NCBI GenBank assembly: GCA_934464775.1
Contig: CAKSKG010000001.1
Coordinates: forward strand, 62,001 to 126,000
Origin: an uncultured Oscillospiraceae bacterium
Lineage (GTDB): Bacteria; Bacillota; Clostridia; Oscillospirales; Ruminococcaceae
Length of the DNA stretch: 64,000 nt
Reading direction: 5' to 3'
Each line of letters starts with the position of its first letter. Positions within the stretch are counted from its first letter, which is position 1. Below are positions 36,518-45,607 of this stretch, piece by piece. Under the pieces are notes generated by a model. That model saw nothing but the letters and a program-made list of their open reading frames with translations. It ran no database searches and was not told the DNA's origin. The translations under genes were made by a program, and so were the position numbers.

Positions 36518-37210
36518 TCATTTTTTGCTGTAATCGCGTGCCCCGAAAAGACCCGTTCCGATACGGACGATAGTTGAACCGTATTTTACGGCAAGCTTGT
36601 AATCGGCTGACATACCCATTGAAAGTATGTCCGCTGCGGGATACTTTGCAGATGTATCTCTGAAAAGTCTCTCCATTGCTTCAAAGCTTTTCTCGGAGCT
36701 GCCCGGAGGAGGTATTGTCATAAGTCCTCTCAGGCTTATATTTTTCATTTCGGAAAGCTGCTCCAGAAGAGCAGGAAGCTCCTGCGGAGAAATTCCGCTT
36801 TTGCTTTCCTCGCCGCCGATATTCACCTCTGCCAGCACATCGCATACAATGCCCTTTGCCACCGCCAGACGGTTTATCTCCGCACCCAGCTTAACGCTGT
36901 CAACGGAATGTATCAGCGAAACGTTCCCGATAATGTATTTAACTTTATTTGTCTGGAGATGTCCGATAAAATGGACCTCCGCCTGCGGAAGATATGCGTC
37001 CTTTTTTTCAAGGTATTCCTGAACGCGGTTCTCTCCCAGCAGTGTGACGCCCTGCATGACCGCATGATTCACAGCCTCCGCAGGAACAGTCTTTGTGACT
37101 GCCATGAGCCGAACGCAGTCCGCTCCGCCTCTGTACTTTGCTTCGGCTTCTGCGATATCACTGCGTATTCTTTTAAGGTTTTCCGAAATATATCCGTATT
37201 GTTCAGCCAT
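36518..37210 (-). CDS. yggS: YggS family pyridoxal phosphate homeostasis protein
   Basis: A 230-residue PLP-binding barrel protein. AVTKTVPAEAV holds the PLP-binding Lys (about 35); HFIGHLQTNKVKYI, VNIGGEESKSG and LSMGMSADY are family signatures. It balances free PLP and amino-acid pools and has no known catalytic activity. I use the ATG at 37210, 9 nt after GGAG; the longer frame upstream is antisense-like low-complexity Arg/Lys sequence. The upstream adaptor gene ends 20 nt before. Confidence 0.95.
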   Translation of the reverse strand: MAEQYGYISENLKRIRSDIAEAEAKYRGGADCVRLMAVTKTVPAEAVNHAVMQGVTLLGENRVQEYLEKKDAYLPQAEVHFIGHLQTNKVKYIIGNVSLIHSVDSVKLGAEINRLAVAKGIVCDVLAEVNIGGEESKSGISPQELPALLEQLSEMKNISLRGLMTIPPPGSSEKSFEAMERLFRDTSAKYPAADILSMGMSADYKLAVKYGSTIVRIGTGLFGARDYSKK

Positions 37211-37229
37211 AGGTATCATCTCCGCTGCT

Positions 37230-38627
37230 TTATTCGAGCGTTTCGGACGTTTCCTCGGAAGCTGTTTCCTCCGTCGTCTCTCCGCTCTCGGTTTCGGTAT
37301 CCTCTTGTTCCTCTTCGGAAGCTTCGGTCTCGGAGGGCATCTCCGTTTCCGAATAAACCGGTATCTCCTCTTCCTCAGGCTCCGTTTCGATATCCTCGTC
37401 ATCATCTGTGTTGGACAGATACTCCGTGGTGTTCACACCCGAAAGTATTATCTCATCATAAATGCTGACATATGAAGAATCGGAGGTTATCCTCGAAAGA
37501 AGATAATCGTCACATTCAAAGATAACGTCAAGCTTCTTGAACATAACTCTCTGACCCAGCAGAACATAAACGCCCTTTTCGTTGTTTTTGTCAAAACGGA
37601 GCGCCGAACGGGGAACTCTAATTCCCTCGTAGTCATGAAGCACCATTTCAACGTGTTCGACACGGCGTCTTACCAGATCAAAAGTCATCTGGTCGCAGTC
37701 CAGCTGCACGATGCTCTCGTTGGGATCATCGGTATCTGTGATAAGCTCAATGACCGCCGTAACGGAATCGGAGGTGGAGGCAAATTTCAGCTCCACGCTG
37801 TCTCCTGCGGTATAGGTATGATTTGAATTGTCAATTATACCTACCATTTTCCAGTCATAGCCGTCGATAAGCTTTCCTATCGTATTTTTTGAAGTTCCCT
37901 TTCCGCCGCTGTTTTCGTCGGAAATGATCTTCTTTATGTCATCTGCGGTAAGCTCCGAGATATTCTCGAAGTTCAGTGAATCCTCGTATCCGTCGGTATA
38001 GCTGACGAAATATCCGGGATTGTCCACAGTGATCTCTCTTGTGGGATTCTGCTGTCTGCTTTCCAGCTCATTGAGCTGACGGTACAGCTCGTCTATCCTG
38101 CTGTCAAAATTTTCAGCCTCGTCGATAGCGATCTGATAGATGCTTGACAGAAGCAGAAACTGGTCGCAGTTTGCGGAAACGGTGGCTGCATCGCCCTTTG
38201 CAAGCTTTGTTGCAATGAGCTGATACTGCTCGTCTATCAGCGGAGAGATGAATCCGGGAGAAGCAGCCTCGGTAGTACCGGGATTCTGTGCGCTTTCCAG
38301 AAGCTCTATCTCGTCCTTCAGTGCTTCAATGCGGCTGTTGATGACGATAGGATCCTCCGACTTGTAAACGCAGGCAACAACGGAATCGTTTGCCACCTTG
38401 CTTCCGTCGGGGACGGAATAGCTGACAGCTCCGCCGCCGCTGTATTTAATGGGAGTTTCATCTCTGACAAAGACTCCGTAAAAGGATTCCATCGTAGCCG
38501 ATGAATATGAAACTGCCGTTTCCGTCTCATATTTATCATTCACAGCCATATATATCTGGCTGCCCACAGTAATAATGATAAACAGGCAGAGCAGAACCGT
38601 AAGTACCTTAACGAAAATCGTATTCAT
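37230..38627 (-). CDS. HlyD-like membrane adaptor protein
   Basis: A 465-residue protein with an N-terminal membrane helix (about 5-28, KVLTVLLCLFIIITVGSQIYM). A biotinyl-lipoyl-like lobe follows (about 60-90, VSYSVPDGSKVANDSVVA), then a coiled-coil hairpin (about 95-210), a second beta lobe, and a strongly acidic Glu/Thr/Ser tail (about 405-465). This matches HlyD/RND-type adaptors found in Clostridial division clusters; no pump gene is nearby, so its role is open. Its RBS is separated from the ATG by a hairpin (see 38628-38665). Confidence 0.75.
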   Translation of the reverse strand: MNTIFVKVLTVLLCLFIIITVGSQIYMAVNDKYETETAVSYSSATMESFYGVFVRDETPIKYSGGGAVSYSVPDGSKVANDSVVACVYKSEDPIVINSRIEALKDEIELLESAQNPGTTEAASPGFISPLIDEQYQLIATKLAKGDAATVSANCDQFLLLSSIYQIAIDEAENFDSRIDELYRQLNELESRQQNPTREITVDNPGYFVSYTDGYEDSLNFENISELTADDIKKIISDENSGGKGTSKNTIGKLIDGYDWKMVGIIDNSNHTYTAGDSVELKFASTSDSVTAVIELITDTDDPNESIVQLDCDQMTFDLVRRRVEHVEMVLHDYEGIRVPRSALRFDKNNEKGVYVLLGQRVMFKKLDVIFECDDYLLSRITSDSSYVSIYDEIILSGVNTTEYLSNTDDDEDIETEPEEEEIPVYSETEMPSETEASEEEQEDTETESGETTEETASEETSETLE

Positions 38628-38665
38628 TTATGAAATGCTTCGGCGGAAGCATACGTCCCCCTCTC
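38628..38665 (-). promoter_or_regulatory. Shine-Dalgarno plus hairpin leader of the hlyD-like gene
   Basis: On the minus strand GAGAGGGGGAC (38665-38655) is followed by ATGCTTC, loop CGCC, GAAGCAT (38652-38635) and TTCATAA just before the ATG at 38627. The SD is about 28 nt from the start, but folding the 7-bp hairpin brings it to about 10 nt. The module matches the obg leader at 37-79 almost base for base and also contains an overlapping short ORF. Confidence 0.55.
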
Positions 38666-38694
38666 ATGTGAAGCCGCGGCGCACCGCCGTATTA

Positions 38695-38934
38695 TCACTT
38701 ATCCTCCTGCTCGGAATCAAGAATGGAAATAGGTCTTGCGGGAACTATCGTGGAGATAGCGTGCTTATAGATAAGCTCCTGCTTTCCGTCGCAGTCAACG
38801 ATGACAGTATATCCGTCAAAGCCTCTTACCATGCCCTTGAACTGAAAGCCGTTGGTAAGAAAAACCGTTATCGGGATCTTTTCCTTTCTTGCCTGATTCA
38901 GGAAAATATCCTGAAGATTGAGTGCCTTATTCAT
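38695..38934 (-). CDS. hfq: RNA chaperone Hfq
   Basis: A 79-residue Sm-like protein. Sm1 (FLNQARKEKIPITVFLTNGFQ split over about 10-30) and Sm2 (YKHAISTIVP) are present. Hfq forms a hexamer that binds U-rich sRNA tails and A-rich mRNA. I use the ATG at 38934, 8 nt after AAAGGA. It is downstream of miaA, the usual miaA-hfq pairing. A candidate sRNA with a poly-U tail lies at 58914-59010. Confidence 0.96.
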   Translation of the reverse strand: MNKALNLQDIFLNQARKEKIPITVFLTNGFQFKGMVRGFDGYTVIVDCDGKQELIYKHAISTIVPARPISILDSEQEDK

Positions 38935-39016
38935 TTTCAAGTTCCTTTCTGTTTGTATTTATCTTGTATGTTCATGATTTATTAATAATTAACAAAAAAC
39001 ACACCATCTGCTACAA

Positions 39017-39988
39017 TTATTTTTTATTATAACACATAATTTCGGATTTGGCTACTATATTTAAGCACTTCCCGATAATTTTATCAAATTGTTCATTTTT
39101 AACTTGATTTATCCAGTTGATTCGTGCATCTCGACGAAACCATGTAAGCTGTCTCTTTGCATAATGGCGTGATACCTGCCTGATATTATCAAGACAGTGC
39201 TCCTTTGTGTCCCGGCCCTCAAAGTAAGGGATAAGCTCCTTGAAGCCGATAGCCTGCCCCGCAGTCTCGATATCTCCGCTGCGGTAGACCTTTTCAGCCT
39301 CTTCCACCATGCCGCTGTCCGCCATTATCCCCACACGGAGATTTATCCTGTCGTAAAGATCCTGCCTGTTTTCAAAATTCAGCCCTATCATGCATACCTC
39401 ATAAGGCGAACCGATGCTTCGGCTAAGCTTCATATTTTCGTCAAAAGTCCTGCCCGTCACCTCGTAAAGCTCCAGCGCACGAATCACACGGACGATATTG
39501 TTCTCATGAAGCCTTTCCGCAGCTTCGGGATCAACCTTTCTAAGCTTTTCCAGCATATAGGCATTTCCGTTTTGCTCCGCTTCTTCGGTGAGCCGCCTGC
39601 GAATGCTGCCGTCCGTCTCGGAGCCTTCAAAGCTGATGTTGTCGATAAGTGAATTGATGTAAAGTCCTGCTCCGCCCACAACAACAGGCAGCTTTCCCCG
39701 TGCGATTATCTCATCTGCCTTTTCCCTTGCGGCACTGACATAATCCGCCACAGAAAAAGGCTCTCCGGCTTCAAGAAAACGTATCAGATGATGAGGCACG
39801 CCCAGCATTTCCTCTTCCGTGGGAGCTGCGGTGGCTATTTCAAGCCCCTTGTATATCTGCATCGAATCGGCGGAGATGACCTCTCCGTTCAGCTGTCTTG
39901 CCAGCTCCGCTCCCACCTTTGTCTTGCCCGAAGCGGTTGGTCCGCAGACAACAAGCATGGGTATTTTATCTTTTTTCTGCCATTCCAT
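39017..39988 (-). CDS. miaA: tRNA dimethylallyltransferase
   Basis: A 323-residue enzyme adding the dimethylallyl group to A37 of tRNAs that read UNN codons. The P-loop GPTASGKT is at about 16-23; DSMQIYKGLEIATA, GGAGLYI and RQLTWFRRD are family motifs. MiaB in the same block performs the next step (2-methylthiolation). RBS AGGAG. It starts 29 nt after mutL. Confidence 0.97.
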   Translation of the reverse strand: MEWQKKDKIPMLVVCGPTASGKTKVGAELARQLNGEVISADSMQIYKGLEIATAAPTEEEMLGVPHHLIRFLEAGEPFSVADYVSAAREKADEIIARGKLPVVVGGAGLYINSLIDNISFEGSETDGSIRRRLTEEAEQNGNAYMLEKLRKVDPEAAERLHENNIVRVIRALELYEVTGRTFDENMKLSRSIGSPYEVCMIGLNFENRQDLYDRINLRVGIMADSGMVEEAEKVYRSGDIETAGQAIGFKELIPYFEGRDTKEHCLDNIRQVSRHYAKRQLTWFRRDARINWINQVKNEQFDKIIGKCLNIVAKSEIMCYNKK

Positions 39989-40017
39989 TTAACTGCTCCT
40001 GCATTATATATAGTATA

Positions 40018-42204
40018 TCAGACGATACGCCTGAACTGCTTTTCCAGCTCACGCTTTTTCAGCTTGAACATAACGGGTCTGCCGTGCGGGCAATATCTGA
40101 TAGTCTCGTCCCTGAAAATTCTTGTAACTATCGCTTTAAGCTCATCGGCGGTGTTGATGTCGTTTGCACGTATCGAAGCCTTGCAGGCTATGGTGTGCAG
40201 CATATCGTCCAGAATATCGGGCATAGGATTATGCCTGCTCTCGTCCAGATTTTTCGCCAGCTCAAAAGCAATATCCGAAGCATCGCATACGTCCAGCACC
40301 GAGGGTATTCCCCTGACACGGATATTGGGCGTTTCCGCAGGCTCGATATCGAAGCCCAGCTCCTTTATCATGCCGATGTTCTCGCATACGGCGTCATACT
40401 GGCTGTAACTGAGCCTTATCTCCGCAGGCTCTATCATCATCTGACAGCAAAGCTTCACCTCGCCCGAACGCATTCTCTCAAAATTGATGCGCTCATGAGC
40501 TGCGTGCTTGTCCACGAAAATTATATCATCGTCCATTTCCGCAATGATATACGTCTTGAAAGCCTCGCCGATAAGCCGATAGACAGGCTTACGCTCATAT
40601 TTCGGCTCGGGCGTCGGGACCGGCTCCTCCTGCTTTTTCTCGAATGAGCTTTGGCTTATGTACTTGAAATCATGCTTTTCCTCCGCAGGCACAAGCTGCT
40701 CGATAGGCAGCCCCTCCTCGGGGATATCCGATCTTTCCGCCTTTACGGGGATCGCCGACTGTGAAAAGTCCTCGAAATCCTCTTCCTTTGCCAAAGCCGC
40801 AGGCTGACTTGTCACTTGCTCAGCAGCAGGTGCTTTCTCCTCGGCGGCGATGTGATTTTCCTCGGAAATATTTTCGGCTGCCGCAATTTGCGGAGCATTT
40901 GTTTCCGTATCGGCTGCGCTTTTTATCGGCTGCACATTCTGCTTTACAGGCGGCTTAACGGGGATCTTCTCCCACGGCAGCTCAACATAGCCGTTCCTGA
41001 TAACATCGGGCTGCTTTTCGGGCTTGTCAAGCCCTGCAATTTTGCGGTATTCCGCCGCCGATACTCTGTTCTGCACATTATCGGTCTTTACGCTGACCTT
41101 TGACGGCTCGGGACGGCTTTCGGCAAAGCTTGTCTGTTCGTATTTATTGCTGTCGCCGAAAACGGGCGCATTGTAATTTATCTTGGGCTTTGGCAGCTGA
41201 ATGTCGTTGGGCTGCGAATCGGAAAGTATCGCATTCTTCACGGCAAAATATACAGCCTCGTAAACCGTCCGCTCCTCGGTGAAGCGCACCTCTATCTTCT
41301 GAGGGTGAACGTTGACGTCAACGCTGGCAGGATTCACCTCCAGCATAAGCACGCAGGCAGGGAATTTTCCCTCCATGATGCTGTTCTTATAGGCTTCTTC
41401 AAGGGCTCGTATGCCCGTAAGCGTCTGAACATATCTTCCGTTGACGAAAAACGTCTGCAATTTGCGGTTCTTCACGCCAAAAATCGGCTTCACCGTATAG
41501 CCAGACACCTTTATGCCGTTCATCGAATAATCCACGGGAATAAGCGAAGCCGCAAACTGACGTCCGAAAACGGAATATACCGCCGAATAAAGCTTGCTGT
41601 CTCCGGGAGTAAAAAGGGTCTGTCTGTTGTCACGGATAAGCTTTACCGATATTTCGGGGTGGGAAAGAGCTATCTTCTCCATTATTCTTGAAATATCATT
41701 TCCCTCCGCAACGTCCTTTTTGAGAAATTTCAGACGTGCGGGAACGTTGTAAAATATATCCCTGACAACAATTGTGGTACCGTCGGGACAGCCGCACTGT
41801 TCGTTCAGCTTTTCCTCGGTGCCCTCGATGATATAGTGAGTGCCGTAATCGGCTTCGTGGGTCTTTGTAAGCACGTCCACCTTTGCAACAGCCGCAACCG
41901 AGGCAAGAGCCTCGCCTCGGAAACCCAGCGTATGTATGCCGCTGAGATCCTCAGGCTTGGATATCTTGCTTGTGGCATGACGGAGAAAGGCGGTGGCAAC
42001 GTCATCAGACTCAATGCCGCTGCCGTTGTCGGTAACACGCATATAGCTTATGCCGCCGCGCTTTATCTCCACGGTAACGGCGGAAGCTCCGCTGTCTATG
42101 GAGTTTTCCACCAGCTCCTTTATGATAGAGCTCGGACGCTCTATGACCTCGCCTGCGGCGATAAGCTCATAAAGCGATCTGTCCAGCAGTCTGACCTTTG
42201 ACAT
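40018..42204 (-). CDS. mutL: DNA mismatch repair protein MutL
   Basis: A 728-residue GHKL ATPase. The N-terminal domain shows AAGEVIERP, DNGSGI and HTLGFRGEALASV. A proline-rich linker of about 200 residues follows. The C-terminal domain contains VDKHAAHERINFE (about 590), a form of the DQHA(X)2E(X)4E endonuclease motif, so this MutL is probably a nicking endonuclease as expected for bacteria without MutH. RBS AAGGAGAG. A MITE-like element separates it from mutS. Confidence 0.96.
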   Translation of the reverse strand: MSKVRLLDRSLYELIAAGEVIERPSSIIKELVENSIDSGASAVTVEIKRGGISYMRVTDNGSGIESDDVATAFLRHATSKISKPEDLSGIHTLGFRGEALASVAAVAKVDVLTKTHEADYGTHYIIEGTEEKLNEQCGCPDGTTIVVRDIFYNVPARLKFLKKDVAEGNDISRIMEKIALSHPEISVKLIRDNRQTLFTPGDSKLYSAVYSVFGRQFAASLIPVDYSMNGIKVSGYTVKPIFGVKNRKLQTFFVNGRYVQTLTGIRALEEAYKNSIMEGKFPACVLMLEVNPASVDVNVHPQKIEVRFTEERTVYEAVYFAVKNAILSDSQPNDIQLPKPKINYNAPVFGDSNKYEQTSFAESRPEPSKVSVKTDNVQNRVSAAEYRKIAGLDKPEKQPDVIRNGYVELPWEKIPVKPPVKQNVQPIKSAADTETNAPQIAAAENISEENHIAAEEKAPAAEQVTSQPAALAKEEDFEDFSQSAIPVKAERSDIPEEGLPIEQLVPAEEKHDFKYISQSSFEKKQEEPVPTPEPKYERKPVYRLIGEAFKTYIIAEMDDDIIFVDKHAAHERINFERMRSGEVKLCCQMMIEPAEIRLSYSQYDAVCENIGMIKELGFDIEPAETPNIRVRGIPSVLDVCDASDIAFELAKNLDESRHNPMPDILDDMLHTIACKASIRANDINTADELKAIVTRIFRDETIRYCPHGRPVMFKLKKRELEKQFRRIV

Positions 42205-42226
42205 TACACACCTCTCCTTGTTTTAA

Positions 42227-42398
42227 GGTCACCTCTAAAAACCGGCGGCTAAAGCCTTAGCACCTCATATGCTTGCATATTTTCCGTCATCTTGCACATA
42301 AATTTCTTGACATACGACAGTATGCCTGCGAAATTTCTATACAAGCTCACGAAAAATCTGACTGCGCATCTGAGGCACTATGGTTTTTAGATGCGACC
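42227..42398. mobile_element. MITE-like palindromic element, family B, long copy
   Basis: 172 bp flanked by TTAA on both sides (42223-42226 and 42399-42402). The ends are inverted repeats: GGTCACCTCTAAAAACC versus the complement of GGTTTTTAGATGCGACC, with two mismatches. The interior is also palindromic (AAATTTC/GAAATTT near the centre). No ORF. The right TTAA contains the mutS stop codon, so insertion preserved the stop. Confidence 0.7.
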
Positions 42399-45005
42399 TT
42401 AAGATAACATCTGCGAAAGCTCTTTCAGAAATGCAAGAGCCTCTTCGCCGCTCATTTCGTCAACATTTGTCTTGCGAATGCGGCTTATGACCTCCTCGTC
42501 TGCCATTGCACCGAATGAGATCTGTTCATCGCCGTCCTTTTTCTTTTCGCCCGAAAGCTTTTCCGCTTCCATTTCACCCAGAAGCTGCTTTGCACGTTTC
42601 AGCACCTTTGAGGGCAGTCCCGCCAGCTTTGCCACTTCAATTCCGTAGCTGTCGTCCGTGCCGCCCTCAACTATCTTACGGAGGAATTTTATATCATCGC
42701 CCCGTCTGATAACGGCAACGCTGTAATTCTTTATGCCCTCGATATGGTTTTCCAGCTCGATAAGCTCGTGATAATGAGTTGCAAAAAGCGTCTTGCAGCC
42801 CAGCTGACGGCTGCCTGCGATATATTCCGCAACGGCAGTTGCAATGCTTATTCCGTCAAATGTGGAAGTTCCTCTTCCCACCTCGTCAAGAATAACAAGG
42901 CTGTTGGGGGTTGCGTGCTTGAGGATATCCGCTACCTCGCTCATTTCCACCATGAACGTAGACTGTCCCGCAGTGAGATCGTCCGAAGCGCCCACACGGG
43001 TGAATATCTTGTCCGCAATGCTTATCCTTGCGCTCTTTGCAGGCACGAAGCAGCCCATCTGCGCCATGAGAACGATAAGCGCCGTCTGGCGCATATATGT
43101 GGATTTACCCGACATATTCGGTCCCGTGATAATGGACATTCTCCTGCTCTTGATATCAAGATATGTATCATTGGGAACATACACCTCGTCGGTGAGCATC
43201 TGCTCAACAACAGGGTGACGTCCGTCCTTGATGTCGATAACACCGTCAAGAACGATATCGGGGCGCACATAGCCGTTCTTCACCGAAACATAGGCAAAGC
43301 TGCAAAGAACGTCCAGCGCGGCAATCGCCGAAGCCGTGGACTGTACCTTTACAAGCTGCGATGCCGCAAAATCCCTTACCTCGGAGAAAATATCGCTTTC
43401 GATAACAAGCACCTTTTCATTTGCTCCCGCTATCTCATATTCGGTCTTTTTCAGTTCCTCGGTAATAAAGCGCTCGCAGTTGGTAAGAGTCTGTTTGCGG
43501 ATATAATCCTGGGGCACAAGATCGTAATAGGACTTTGTGACCTCGATATAATAGCCGAAAACACGGTTATAGCTTATTTTCAGATTCTTTATTCCTGTAC
43601 GCTCCCGCTCTTTCTGCTCTATCTCGCTGATAATGCTCTTTCCGCCCTTGATTATGTGGCGGAGATGATCCAGCTCCTCATTGAAGCCGTCACGGATAAC
43701 GCCGCCGTCTTTAAGTCCGATAGGCGGATCGTCCACGATAGCATTGGAGATAAGCGCTGCCAGCTCGTCCAGCGTATCTATCTTTTCGTTCAGCCTTTTC
43801 AGCAGCGGAGCGGAGAAGTTCTCCAGTATGGACTTTATCTCGGGCAGCTTTGCGGCTGTCTGCTCCAGCGCTTTCAGATCACGGGGCACTGCTGTCTTAT
43901 ACATTACCCTTGTCATAAGACGCTCGATATCATATATCCCCGACAGCGCACGGCACATTTCCTCTCTTGCCACGGTATTGTCGCAGAGCTGCTCCACCGC
44001 AGAAAGACGGTCGATTATCATTGCAGGCTTAACCAGCGGCTGCTCGATGCAGGATTTCAGCATTCGCTTTCCCATTGATGTCTGGGTATGATCCAGCACC
44101 CAGAGCAGGCTTCCCTTTTTCTCCTTGCTGCGCATAGTCTCAACAAGCTCAAGATTGCGCCTTGCGGTAAGGTCAAGCTCCATGTATTTTCCGCCTGTGC
44201 TGCGGGTTATGCCCGTAAATCTTCCCGTCAGGGATTTCTGCGTGTCCGCAATATAATAGAACAGTCCGCACACGCAGGAAAGCTCGGCTCCGCTGTCCGT
44301 ATCAAAGCCCAGCTCCGCAAGATCGTCCGCATTGAACTGTTTCAGCAGAGTTCTTGTCTGCATGGACGGTTCAAAGCACATATCGTCCATCACCTGAACG
44401 GAGATATTCATTCTCGCCTTGATAAATGAGCATACATTTTTACAGTCAAGAAAGCCCTGATTGAATATCATTTCGGCAGGGCTGTAACGGGATATCTCAT
44501 TAATAAGGCGCTCTTCAACATTGTCTCCCGAGCAGTCGGTAAGCTCGACGCTGCCTGTGGAGATATCCGCAAAGCATACCGCACAGCTTTTTCCGTCGGC
44601 ATACACCGAAGCGATATAGTTGTTGGAATCGTCACGGAGCATACTGCTGTCGGTAAGTGTACCGGGAGTGACAACCTTTATTACCTGTCTGTCCACCAGA
44701 CCCTTTGCGGTCTTGGGGTCCTCCACCTGCTCGCACACAGCCACCTTATAGCCGTTGTCGATAAGCCTTTTGATATATGTGTCCGCCGCATGATGAGGCA
44801 CGCCGCACATGGGCGCACGCTCCTCCTGACCGCAGTCCTTGCCTGTAAGCGTAAGCTCCAGCACCTTTGAAACGGTCACGGCGTCATCATAAAACATCTC
44901 ATAAAAGTCGCCTATCCTGAAAAACAGTATATGACCGGGATATTTGTCCTTTGTCTCAAAATACTGCTTCATCATAGGTGAAAGCTTGCTGTAATCGATC
45001 TCCAT
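42399..45005 (-). CDS. mutS: DNA mismatch repair protein MutS
   Basis: An 868-residue mismatch-recognition ATPase. The N-terminal mismatch-binding domain contains FFRIGDFYEMF (Phe-x-Glu motif at about 28-38). The C-terminal ATPase has Walker A GPNMSGKST (about 620), DEVGRGTSTFDG and ATHYHEL. It begins 2 nt after the ylbF stop. Its stop codon lies inside the TTAA target of the MITE-like element. Confidence 0.97.
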   Translation of the reverse strand: MEIDYSKLSPMMKQYFETKDKYPGHILFFRIGDFYEMFYDDAVTVSKVLELTLTGKDCGQEERAPMCGVPHHAADTYIKRLIDNGYKVAVCEQVEDPKTAKGLVDRQVIKVVTPGTLTDSSMLRDDSNNYIASVYADGKSCAVCFADISTGSVELTDCSGDNVEERLINEISRYSPAEMIFNQGFLDCKNVCSFIKARMNISVQVMDDMCFEPSMQTRTLLKQFNADDLAELGFDTDSGAELSCVCGLFYYIADTQKSLTGRFTGITRSTGGKYMELDLTARRNLELVETMRSKEKKGSLLWVLDHTQTSMGKRMLKSCIEQPLVKPAMIIDRLSAVEQLCDNTVAREEMCRALSGIYDIERLMTRVMYKTAVPRDLKALEQTAAKLPEIKSILENFSAPLLKRLNEKIDTLDELAALISNAIVDDPPIGLKDGGVIRDGFNEELDHLRHIIKGGKSIISEIEQKERERTGIKNLKISYNRVFGYYIEVTKSYYDLVPQDYIRKQTLTNCERFITEELKKTEYEIAGANEKVLVIESDIFSEVRDFAASQLVKVQSTASAIAALDVLCSFAYVSVKNGYVRPDIVLDGVIDIKDGRHPVVEQMLTDEVYVPNDTYLDIKSRRMSIITGPNMSGKSTYMRQTALIVLMAQMGCFVPAKSARISIADKIFTRVGASDDLTAGQSTFMVEMSEVADILKHATPNSLVILDEVGRGTSTFDGISIATAVAEYIAGSRQLGCKTLFATHYHELIELENHIEGIKNYSVAVIRRGDDIKFLRKIVEGGTDDSYGIEVAKLAGLPSKVLKRAKQLLGEMEAEKLSGEKKKDGDEQISFGAMADEEVISRIRKTNVDEMSGEEALAFLKELSQMLS

Positions 45006-45007
45006 TA

Positions 45008-45415
45008 TCAGTGGCAGCCTCCGCAGGATTCACAGCTTCCGCTGCAGGTGGGAGTCTCAACGGGGCAGGTCATGGGATCCTCGCCGTTTGCCGCATATGT
45101 GATAACATTATTGATCTGTGCAAGCAGAGCGTTCATTTCGTTCTGTGCCTTTGTGAAGTTTATCATGTTTTCATTTGCCATGATAGTGTTATAAGCTTCC
45201 TTGATCTTCTGATCGTACTCTGCGATCTTCTCGGAATTCTTCTCGGGACGGGACATTTCCGCATTGAGGTTCATTCTCATAAGATTGAAATTGTTTATCA
45301 TTTCCTGAAGATCCTCGTCCGCATCGTTTGCGTCCTTTGCAAGATTATAGTTGATATATCTTTTGTCCTGCTGGATCATAACGCCCAGTTCTCTTACCTT
45401 TTCAATGATAGTCAT
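45008..45415 (-). CDS. YlbF family protein with a Cys-rich C-terminal tail
   Basis: A 135-residue helical YlbF/YmcA-type (Com_YlbF) protein. The helical core is about residues 1-110. The tail CPVETPTCSGSCESCGGCH adds six Cys and a His, which could bind a metal or an Fe-S cluster. In Bacillus, YlbF, YmcA and YaaT form a complex that carries Fe-S clusters and affects RNase Y and development. It lies between miaB and mutS. RBS AAGGAGA. Confidence 0.82.
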   Translation of the reverse strand: MTIIEKVRELGVMIQQDKRYINYNLAKDANDADEDLQEMINNFNLMRMNLNAEMSRPEKNSEKIAEYDQKIKEAYNTIMANENMINFTKAQNEMNALLAQINNVITYAANGEDPMTCPVETPTCSGSCESCGGCH

Positions 45416-45446
45416 AATAATATCTCCTTTATATCAATGTATTTAG

Positions 45447-45607
45447 AACCTGTCTTCATAAGCATATGCACACGTCTTTTCGGCAAATTTTGCTGCATAC
45501 TGCGTTAAAAATCCTTGCCATGCGGCAGCATGCCTGCGGATTTTTGCCTTGTCTGCAACAAAAATTATGCTCGAAAATCCGCATACATTTCTTATGAAGA
45601 CAGGTTC
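45447..45607. mobile_element. MITE-like element, family A, long copy
   Basis: 161 bp with perfect inverted ends (GAACCTGTCTTCATAAG and its complement) flanked by TTA on both sides (45444-45446, 45608-45610). The centre forms another hairpin (AAAAATCC/GGATTTTT). The right TTA is exactly the miaB stop codon read on the minus strand. No ORF. Confidence 0.75.

Noticed and set aside
42744..44078. Long open frame (444 codons) on the plus strand
   Set aside because: It is antisense to mutS, whose motifs and codon use are unambiguous; it has no RBS and no recognisable domain.
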